This document shows positions 57,992-64,000 of a stretch of DNA of 64,000 nucleotides, in pieces. Source of the stretch: DASQPR01 sp963836775 (GTDB lineage Bacteria > Actinomycetota > Actinomycetes > Mycobacteriales > Micromonosporaceae); the NCBI GenBank assembly GCA_963836775.1, contig CAWIKR010000002.1:2046001-2110000 (forward strand), written 5' to 3'. The notes under the pieces are model-generated. The model worked only from the letters and a program-made list of their open reading frames with translations, had not been told where the DNA came from and did no database searches. The position numbers and the translations under genes were made by a program. Numbering within the stretch: the first letter of the stretch is position 1; every line of letters starts with the position of its first letter.

Positions 57992-58881
57992 TGACCACCA
58001 CCACGACTCCGCCGATCACCGCGGTCACCGAGGCGCCGGCACCGCCGCAGCCGGCCCGACGCCGGTTCCGGCTGCCGTTCTCCGGCTGGCACCTGCTGCT
58101 GATGCCACTGTCGCTGCTGTTCGTCATCCCGCTGGTGCAGATGGTGCTGACCTCGTTCATGAGCGACGGCGACATCAACCGCTTCCCGCCCAAGTTGATC
58201 CCGACCGCGCTGCACATCTCCGGCTACAAGGGGCTGTTCACCGACTCGCACATCCTTCGCTGGTTGGTGAACACCATCATCGTCGCGGCGATCGCGGTGA
58301 CCGCCCAGATGGTGCTGTGTTCGATGGCCGGCTACGGCTTCGCCCGGCTCAAGTTCGCCGGTCGAAACGTCGGTTTCTTTCTGATGGTCGCGACCGTGAT
58401 GATCCCGACCCAGCTGCTGATGATTCCGACCTATTTGATGTTCACCCGGCTCGGCATCGTCAACACGCTCGCTGCGGCGTTCGTCCCGTGGCTGGCCACC
58501 GCCTTCGGCATCTTCCTGATGCGGCAGTTCTTCCTGTCGCTGCCGGCCGAGCTGGAGGAGGCGGCGGCCATCGACGGTGCCAATGCGTGGCAGATCTTCT
58601 TCCGGATCGTTCTGCCGCTGGCCCGGCCCGCGCTGGCGACGCTGGCCCTGTTCACCCTGCTGGACTCGTGGAACGACCTGGTCTGGCCGCTGATCGCGAT
58701 CAGCGACGAGCGTTGGTACACCCTCCAGGTCGGCCTCACCATGTTCCAGGGCACCCGGCACACCCAGTGGTCGCTGCTGATGGCCGGCAACATGGTGGCC
58801 ACCATGCCGCTGATCATTGCCTTCATCGTGGCGCAGAAGCGATTCGTCGCGACGATGACGTTCAGTGGGCTCAAGGGCTAG
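57991..58881 (+). CDS. ABC sugar importer permease 2 (MalG-like)
   Basis: This 296-residue permease has six helices. A Thr/Pro-rich N-terminus leads into 'LLLMPLSLLFVIPLVQMVL' (about 36-54). The EAA loop is 'EEAAAIDGANAWQIFFRIVL' (about 190-209), and the C-terminus ends 'FSGLKG', typical of MalG-type subunits. It pairs with permease 1 and needs an external ATPase. The PfkB gene follows after 12 bases. Confidence 0.92.
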   Translation: MTTTTTPPITAVTEAPAPPQPARRRFRLPFSGWHLLLMPLSLLFVIPLVQMVLTSFMSDGDINRFPPKLIPTALHISGYKGLFTDSHILRWLVNTIIVAAIAVTAQMVLCSMAGYGFARLKFAGRNVGFFLMVATVMIPTQLLMIPTYLMFTRLGIVNTLAAAFVPWLATAFGIFLMRQFFLSLPAELEEAAAIDGANAWQIFFRIVLPLARPALATLALFTLLDSWNDLVWPLIAISDERWYTLQVGLTMFQGTRHTQWSLLMAGNMVATMPLIIAFIVAQKRFVATMTFSGLKG

Positions 58882-58893
58882 CGCGAGCACGTC

Positions 58894-59793
58894 ATGAAGA
58901 AGCTGCTGATCGTCGGTGACGCGAACCCGGACCTGGTGTTGCGGGGCGATGTGGTGCCGCGGTTCGGCCAGGCCGAGCAGCTGCTCGACGCCGCCGACCT
59001 GGTGCTGGGCGGGTCGGCAGCGATCACTGCGTGCGGTGCGGCCCGGCTCGGCATCCCGACGCGGCTGATCGCCGCGATCGGTGACGACGTCTACGGGCGG
59101 TTTGTCGCCAACACGTTGGCGGAACGCGGTGTCACCGCCGACCTGACGGTCGTCGAAGCGGGCACCGGCTTGTCGGTGATCCTCTCCGCGGGCGGCGGGG
59201 ACCGCGCAATCCTCACCCTCACCGGAGCCATTTCGGCGGTACGCGGATCCGACGTCGACTTCGGCGACGCGGCGCACCTGCACGTGTCGTCGTATTTCCT
59301 GCAGCCGGATCTGGCCGCTGACCTGCCGGAGGTCTTCGCCAAGGCGCGCGCCGCCGGGTTGACCACGTCACTGGACACCAACTGGGATCCGGCCGGCCGG
59401 TGGAGCGGCGTGCGGGAGGTTCTCGCGTACACCGATGTGTTCCTGCCGAACGCGGCCGAACTCGCGGCCGTCACCGGGACCGATGACCTGGCCGCGGGCG
59501 CAAGGGATCTGGTCGACGCCGGTGCCACGGTGGTGCTGAAGGACGGCGCGAACGGCGCGCGGGCCTGGTGGCCGGGCGGCAGCGGTGCCTCGGGCGGCAT
59601 CGCGGTCGAGGTCATCGACACCACCGGCGCCGGCGACAGTTTCAACGCCGGCTTCCTCAGCGGGTTCCTGGCCGGCGAGCCGATGCCGCGATGCCTGGCG
59701 CGTGCGGTCGCAGCCGGGTCTCTATCGACCCGAGCCGCCGGCGGTATCGCCGCTCAGGCCCACCCGCACGAAGTCGATGCGTTGATCGGATAG
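58894..59793 (+). CDS. PfkB-family sugar kinase
   Basis: The kinase has 299 residues. The N-terminal motif 'GGSAAITACGAARLG' (about 39-53) and C-terminal 'DTTGAGDSFNAGFLSGFLAG' (about 247-266) with the catalytic Asp mark the ribokinase/PfkB family. Family members phosphorylate sugars, amino sugars or nucleosides. In this operon, where ABC uptake brings in unphosphorylated sugars, it would be the kinase that makes galactosamine-6-phosphate for the SIS enzyme. Substrate assignment is inference. Confidence 0.85.
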   Translation: MKKLLIVGDANPDLVLRGDVVPRFGQAEQLLDAADLVLGGSAAITACGAARLGIPTRLIAAIGDDVYGRFVANTLAERGVTADLTVVEAGTGLSVILSAGGGDRAILTLTGAISAVRGSDVDFGDAAHLHVSSYFLQPDLAADLPEVFAKARAAGLTTSLDTNWDPAGRWSGVREVLAYTDVFLPNAAELAAVTGTDDLAAGARDLVDAGATVVLKDGANGARAWWPGGSGASGGIAVEVIDTTGAGDSFNAGFLSGFLAGEPMPRCLARAVAAGSLSTRAAGGIAAQAHPHEVDALIG

Positions 59794-59800
59794 GAGTCGG

Positions 59801-60661
59801 ATGCTCACCCCCACCGCCGAGTTGGTCGGCGCCGCGCGTGCCAGTGGCACCGGAGTGGCCGCGTTCAACGTGGTCACGCTCGAACATGCCGAGGCGATCA
59901 TCGCCGGCGCCGAACGCGTCGACCGTGCCGTGATCCTGCAGGTCAGCGAGAACACGGTGGCGTTTCACGGCGGCCGGCTGGCGCCGATCGCCGCGGCCGC
60001 GGCCGCACTCGGCGAAGCCGCGGCGGTGCCGGTCGCTCTGCACCTGGACCACGTGACCGCGGAGTCGTTGCTGAGGCAGGGTCCCGGATGCGGGTTCAGC
60101 TCGGTGATGTTCGATGCGTCAGTGCTCGACTACGCCGACAACGTCGCGGCCACTCGAGCCGCCGCCGACTTCTGCCACGACCATGGGCTGTGGCTGGAGG
60201 GTGAGCTGGGTGCGGTCGGCGGCAAGGGCGGCGCGCACACGCCCGGAGTGCGGACCGACCCGGGCGAGGCGGTCGCCTTCGCCGTCGACACGCAGGTGGA
60301 CCTGCTGGCCGTCGCGGTCGGGTCGAGCCACGCGATGACATCCCGCAGTGCGCGCCTGGACCACGACCTGATCGGCGCGCTCGCGGCGGCGGTGCCGGTG
60401 CCGCTCGTGCTGCACGGTTCCTCCGGCGTACCCGACGACGAACTGGCCCGGGCCGTCGCCGGGGGACTGGTGAAGATCAACATTGGTACGGCGCTGAACT
60501 CGGCCTACACAGCTGCGGTGCGAGCGACTCTGAGTGCTGAACCGGCCGCGGTCGATCCGCGCACGGCCCTCTCCGCGGCCCGCGATGCCATGGCCGACAC
60601 GGTGGCTGCGCTCCTGACCGTGCTGGCACCCGTCGCGTCGGTCGTCGGCGGTGCCGCGTGA
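59801..60661 (+). CDS. Class II (Zn) aldolase, tagatose/fructose-bisphosphate type
   Basis: This 286-residue aldolase has the zinc ligands in 'ALHLDH' (H81, D83, H84) and later His residues, with 'EGELGAVGGKGG' (about 131-142), 'LAVAVGSSHAM' (about 168-178), 'LVLHGSSGVPDDEL' (about 206-219) and 'KINIGTAL' (about 228-235). This is the FbaA/GatY/AgaY family. In the context of a tagatose-phosphate route it would cleave tagatose-1,6-bisphosphate to dihydroxyacetone phosphate and glyceraldehyde-3-phosphate. Its stop overlaps the start of the next gene (GTGA). Confidence 0.9.
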   Translation: MLTPTAELVGAARASGTGVAAFNVVTLEHAEAIIAGAERVDRAVILQVSENTVAFHGGRLAPIAAAAAALGEAAAVPVALHLDHVTAESLLRQGPGCGFSSVMFDASVLDYADNVAATRAAADFCHDHGLWLEGELGAVGGKGGAHTPGVRTDPGEAVAFAVDTQVDLLAVAVGSSHAMTSRSARLDHDLIGALAAAVPVPLVLHGSSGVPDDELARAVAGGLVKINIGTALNSAYTAAVRATLSAEPAAVDPRTALSAARDAMADTVAALLTVLAPVASVVGGAA

Positions 60662-61821
60662 GCGACGACCTGCGGGTGGCGATCATCGGGCTGGGTGCTC
60701 GCGGCTACCTGGCCGATCTGGTGCATCGACCCGGTGCCGGCGCGCGCGTCGTGGCGTGTGTGGACCCGCGTCCGGGCGCTCTCGGTGACCTGACTATGCG
60801 GTTCGGGCCGGAGGTGCGCGCGTACGCCGATCATCGCGACCTTAATCTCGCGAACCTGGACGCGGCGTTCGTGCTGAGCCCCGATGACACCCACGAACCG
60901 ATAGCGATCCACCTGCTCAGCCACGGCGTGGCGACGTTCGTCGAGAAGCCGATCGCGATTACCACCGAGGGTGCCGACCGGGTGCTCGCCGCGGCCCGGG
61001 ACGGCAAGGCCCGGGTCTTCGTCGGGCACAACCTGCGACACGCGCCGTTCGTGCTGACGATGCGGGAGATCATCGCCAGCGGTGCGATCGGGCGGGTGAC
61101 GTCGATCTGGTGCCGGCATTTCGTCGGGCACGGCGGCGACTACTACTTCAAGGACTGGCACGCCGATCGGCGGCGCAGCACCGGCCTGCTGTTGCAGAAG
61201 GGCGCGCACGACATCGACGTGATCCACTGGCTGGCCAATGGCCGGACGGCGGCGGTGAGCGCGTTCGGATCGCTCGGTGTCTACGGCGACATCACCGACC
61301 ACCAGGACCGGTCGGACCAGCTGATGCCGGAGTGGTTCGACTACGGCAACTGGCCGCCGTCGTCGCTGCGTGGGCTCAATCCGGTCGTTGACGTCGAGGA
61401 TCTGAGTGTCGTCAACCTGCAGCTCGACAACGGTGTGCTGGCCACCTACCAGCAGTGCCACTACACCCCGGACTACTGGCGCAACTACACCGTGATCGGC
61501 ACGCACGGGCGACTGGAGAACTTCGGCGACCTCTCCGGTGCCACCGTCAAGGTCTGGAACTCGCGCCGGTCCGGTTATCGAGCCGACCCCGACATTTCAA
61601 TCGACGTGCCGGTCGACGACGACCACCACGGTGGCGCAGACCCGTCGATCGTCGACGAGTTCCTGCACTTCGCCAGGTCCGGCGGGCTGACCAACACGTC
61701 CCCGGTGGCGGCCCGGGACGCAGTCGCGGCCGGCGTCGCCGCCACCTCGTCGCTGCGGGCCGGCGGAGTCCTGATGCAGGTGCCGACGCTGGCCGCGGAC
61801 ATCGCGGACTACTTCCGGTGA
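60658..61821 (+). CDS. Gfo/Idh/MocA-family NAD-dependent oxidoreductase or glycosidase
   Basis: The protein has 387 residues. The Rossmann loop reads 'AIIGLGARGYLADLVHRPGA' (about 6-25), then 'AFVLSPDDTHEPIAIHLLSHG' (about 71-91) and 'VEKPIAI' (about 96-102) with the conserved EKP. The C-terminal beta domain includes 'HDIDVIHWLANG'. The family includes sugar dehydrogenases and the GH109 alpha-N-acetylgalactosaminidases, which work by the same NAD-assisted chemistry as GH4. Either role would fit here. GTG 60658 overlaps the aldolase stop. Confidence 0.85.
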   Translation: MSDDLRVAIIGLGARGYLADLVHRPGAGARVVACVDPRPGALGDLTMRFGPEVRAYADHRDLNLANLDAAFVLSPDDTHEPIAIHLLSHGVATFVEKPIAITTEGADRVLAAARDGKARVFVGHNLRHAPFVLTMREIIASGAIGRVTSIWCRHFVGHGGDYYFKDWHADRRRSTGLLLQKGAHDIDVIHWLANGRTAAVSAFGSLGVYGDITDHQDRSDQLMPEWFDYGNWPPSSLRGLNPVVDVEDLSVVNLQLDNGVLATYQQCHYTPDYWRNYTVIGTHGRLENFGDLSGATVKVWNSRRSGYRADPDISIDVPVDDDHHGGADPSIVDEFLHFARSGGLTNTSPVAARDAVAAGVAATSSLRAGGVLMQVPTLAADIADYFR

Positions 61822-61837
61822 TCGCTTCGGTGCCGCG

Positions 61838-62785
61838 GTGATCCTCGCGGTCGCGCCGAATCCGGCGCTCGACATCACCTACCACCTGGATCAGCTGCGG
61901 GTCGGAGAGGTCAACCGGGTGGCGGCAGTCGCCGAGCGCGCCGGTGGCAAGGGCCTGAACGTGGCCCGGGTGCTGCACGCCGCCGGAGTCCCGGTGCGCG
62001 CACTGGCGCCGGTCGGCGGCGCCACCGGAGCCCGGATCCGGTCGCTGCTGGACGCAGCGGGCGTGCCGCACGTTCTGGTCCCGGTGGCGGCGGAGACCCG
62101 CCGGACAGTGGTCGTGGCCGGAACCGGTCTGTGGGAACCCGGCCCGGAACTGACCTCGTCAGAGTGGTCCGCTTTCCTGACCGAGTTCCGCGCGGAGCTG
62201 CCGGGCGCCGCCGTGGTCACCCTCTCCGGTTCGCTTCCGCCGGGCTGGCCGGTTGATGCGTACGCGCAACTCATCGCCTTATGCCACGCCGAACGGCGAC
62301 CGGTGATCCTGGACGCGTCCGGTCCCGGTCTTGAAGCTGCGATCGGCAGTGGCCCGACCGTGCTGAAGCCGAACGCCGCCGAACTCGCAGACCTGACCGG
62401 CCGTCCGGTGACCTCCGTGTCATCGGCGGTTGCCGCGGCCCGGGTCGCCGTCGATCGTGGCGCCCGTGAGGTGATCGTCTCGCTGGGACCCTTGGGCCTG
62501 GTCGCGTGTGCCGACGGTTCGGACTGGCACGCCGGCCCTCCAGAGATCGTGGCGCCGAACCCGACCGGGGCCGGTGACGCGCTGGTCGCGGCGCTTGCCG
62601 CGGGCTGGCTGGCGGGCCTCGACCGGCGGGCGCTCCTGGCTCAGGCGGTGGCGTGGTCGGCCGCGGCAGCGGCGCATCCGCTCGCCGGTGAGATCGATGC
62701 CACGATCGCCGACCGGGTGCGCCCGCTGGTCCGAGTGGTCAGCGCTCGACCAGAACCCGATCTCGGTAGAACCGGGTTGCTCTAG
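61838..62785 (+). CDS. 1-phosphofructokinase/tagatose-6-phosphate kinase family protein
   Basis: This 315-residue PfkB kinase of the FruK/LacC branch begins 'ILAVAPNPALDITYHLDQL' (about 2-20), has 'ERAGGKGLNVARVLHAAGV' (about 33-51) and the catalytic 'NPTGAGDALVAALAAGWL' (about 240-257). LacC-type members phosphorylate tagatose-6-phosphate to the 1,6-bisphosphate, which is the step needed before the aldolase. It is the last gene of the operon and its end overlaps the convergent neighbour by 47 bases. Confidence 0.88.
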   Translation: MILAVAPNPALDITYHLDQLRVGEVNRVAAVAERAGGKGLNVARVLHAAGVPVRALAPVGGATGARIRSLLDAAGVPHVLVPVAAETRRTVVVAGTGLWEPGPELTSSEWSAFLTEFRAELPGAAVVTLSGSLPPGWPVDAYAQLIALCHAERRPVILDASGPGLEAAIGSGPTVLKPNAAELADLTGRPVTSVSSAVAAARVAVDRGAREVIVSLGPLGLVACADGSDWHAGPPEIVAPNPTGAGDALVAALAAGWLAGLDRRALLAQAVAWSAAAAAHPLAGEIDATIADRVRPLVRVVSARPEPDLGRTGLL

Positions 62786-64000
62786 CCGACAGTTCCTCGA
62801 TCGCGGTCACGCTGGCCAGCGCGTCCAGGACCAGACCCGCGCCGGGCAGGAACTTTCCGGCGAACCGGCGCACCACATGCCCGGTGAGTCCGGCGTGACC
62901 GAGGGCCGGCACCAAGGGCACCTCCCGCTGGTCGTCCAGAACCGCTTCGATGGCGGCGTCGGCGTCATAAAGATCCTGATAGACGCCGAGCAACACGAGC
63001 GCCTCCGCGGCTCGTCTGGGATCGGTCGCGTCGTGCCCGAAGATCGCCGCCAGCTCGAGGACCAGCCGGGCCTGGACGGTCGAATGCGTCGCCACCCCGG
63101 CCGCGCCCGCGAGCGGAACACTGGCCAGGATCGCCCAGCGAGTGCGGGCCAGGGCGTTCTGGTGGGCGATCTTGGCGAGGCGCTCGGTGTCCACGTGGGG
63201 GTAGGTGGTCCGGAGCCAGTCGGCTTGCTGCTGGGCGCCGCGGCCCAGTTGGCGTACCGCTGCGAGGGCCGCGGCCGCTGGTGCCCGCCGGGGCTCGGCC
63301 TTGACCGAGGTCCACAGGTCCAGCTTCGTCAGGTCGGCCGCTCGGGTACGCGTACCGCTGGGGTCTTCGGAGGGTGAGTCGGCTTTGATCGTCTCCGCTT
63401 GATCTTCCTCGGGCTTAGGTTCGGCCTTGACCTTGGGTTCGGTGTTGGTCTTGGTCTTGGGTTCGGCCTTGGTCTCCGGCTTGGTCTTGGTTTCGGCGGT
63501 GGGCTCGGTCTTGGTCTTCGGCTCGGTCTTGGCGATGGGCTCGGCCGTGGTTTCCGGCTCAGGCCGTGGCGGTGTGGCCTTCGCCCCAGTCGGCTTGATC
63601 TTCTGGGCCGGAATCGGCTGCGGCGCGGGGTCATTGGACCGGTTGCCGGGTCCCACTGTGACCTCGGCCACGGGCTTCGGCCGGGTCTTGGGCTTTGGCC
63701 GGGCTTCGGACTTGGGCTGGGCGTCGGGCTTAGTCTTGGGCTCGGCGTCCGGCCTGGGCTCGGCCTTAAGCGCGGGTTCGGGCTCGTCCAGCCGCAGCGG
63801 GTCGGCGTCCGGCGCGGACGGGGGCATCGCTGGCGGCGTAAAGTCCGGATTGCGCTTCGCTGCGGCGTTTCGTGTGGCTGGCGCGGGCTCGTCGCGATCT
63901 TCGTTGTCCGCTTGCGCCGGGATCGGCGGCGGCAAGAAAAGGGCAGCCGGCGGTGTCGCCGCACGCCGTGGTGTGACCTTTGGCTCGTCCGAGTGGTTTT
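62739..64000 (-). CDS. Protein with Lys/Pro/Glu repeat region, N-terminus beyond window
   Basis: The frame reads leftward and remains open to the right edge, so the start lies outside; 420 residues are visible. The first part is Pro/Ala-rich. Then about 130 residues are low-complexity repeats of Lys-Pro-Glu/Lys-Thr type (DNA about 63400-63780), likely an unstructured linker. The C-terminal 200 residues form a helical domain with 'AKIAHQNALARTRWAILASV', 'LVLELAAIFGHD' and 'FLPGAGLVLDALAS', a pattern shared with EcsC-like actinobacterial proteins. No function is known. Its end overlaps the kinase gene by 47 bases. Confidence 0.65.
   Translation of the reverse strand, partial: NHSDEPKVTPRRAATPPAALFLPPPIPAQADNEDRDEPAPATRNAAAKRNPDFTPPAMPPSAPDADPLRLDEPEPALKAEPRPDAEPKTKPDAQPKSEARPKPKTRPKPVAEVTVGPGNRSNDPAPQPIPAQKIKPTGAKATPPRPEPETTAEPIAKTEPKTKTEPTAETKTKPETKAEPKTKTNTEPKVKAEPKPEEDQAETIKADSPSEDPSGTRTRAADLTKLDLWTSVKAEPRRAPAAAALAAVRQLGRGAQQQADWLRTTYPHVDTERLAKIAHQNALARTRWAILASVPLAGAAGVATHSTVQARLVLELAAIFGHDATDPRRAAEALVLLGVYQDLYDADAAIEAVLDDQREVPLVPALGHAGLTGHVVRRFAGKFLPGAGLVLDALASVTAIEELSARATRFYRDRVLVER
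63400..63780 (-). repeat. Short-unit degenerate repeat in the edge gene
   Basis: Hexamer-like units around CTTGGTCTTGGG/CTCGGTCTT recur many times and encode the Lys/Thr/Glu/Pro tract. The frame stays open throughout. Confidence 0.7.

Noticed and set aside
57910..59283. Leftward 457-codon frame opposite permease 2 and the PfkB gene
   Set aside because: Shadow of the sense genes; full of His/Gln/Arg/Asp and with no protein family features.

Overview
The window is GC-rich DNA from an actinomycete. The signs are frequent GTG/TTG starts, tightly packed genes and actinobacterial families: SHOCT/DUF6325 proteins, GAF-ANTAR regulators, a SARP/BTAD regulator, an ECF42 sigma factor with its DGPF partner, DUF5994, an FhuF-type reductase with an IdeR-like iron box, and a sugar ABC importer without its own ATPase. 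I cannot name the genus. Both edges cut genes (left 1-1130, right 62739-64000). No rRNA, CRISPR array, intact insertion sequence or large biosynthetic cluster is visible.

Layout. 1-9.1 kb: small envelope/stress proteins, a formylglycine-generating enzyme, a K+ channel, a ComB-like phosphatase, a kinase-fold protein and an ABC-F ATPase with a 14-nt tandem array upstream. 9.3-12 kb: tRNA-Ser(UGA) followed by a decayed island with an integrase C-terminus and a frameshifted winged-helix/nuclease-like gene. 11.9-16.6 kb: stress-type membrane proteins, a small HTH regulator and two GAF-ANTAR proteins. 17-21.2 kb: two paralogous fatty-acid desaturases flanking a cold-shock protein and a glycosyltransferase. 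21.4-31.2 kb: ECF42/DGPF pair, VOC protein, drug-type ABC exporter, a 1065-residue SARP regulator, sugar-efflux MFS and ROK regulator. 31.3-41.1 kb: an HD-GYP/LuxR fusion, SRPBCC protein, nucleotidyltransferase, a metal module (ArsR-CDF), YcnI, and several remnants. 40.4-45.1 kb: methyltransferase plus tandem GT-C-like membrane proteins. 45.2-51.2 kb: iron-regulated FhuF-like protein, XRE regulator, flavohaemoglobin, a broken PPOX gene, CPBP protease and a PYROXD2-type oxidoreductase.

The most interesting region is 51.3-62.8 kb. A secreted GH114 (endo-alpha-1,4-polygalactosaminidase family) gene lies beside a DeoR/AgaR-type regulator, a GH4 NAD-dependent alpha-glycosidase, and an operon for a SIS-domain isomerase/deaminase, sugar-binding lipoprotein, two permeases, PfkB kinase, class II aldolase, Gfo/Idh/MocA protein and a tagatose-6-phosphate/1-phosphofructokinase-type kinase. 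An exact 12-mer, CAAACGCGCAAT, occurs upstream of all three transcription units, including GH114. Together these suggest a dedicated utilisation locus for an alpha-linked galactosamine polymer (bacterial Pel or fungal galactosaminogalactan type): outside cleavage, ABC import, internal cleavage, phosphorylation, deamination to tagatose-6-phosphate, second phosphorylation and aldol cleavage. No N-acetyl-sugar deacetylase is present, which fits a non-acetylated substrate. The families are read from sequence; the substrate and pathway are inference.
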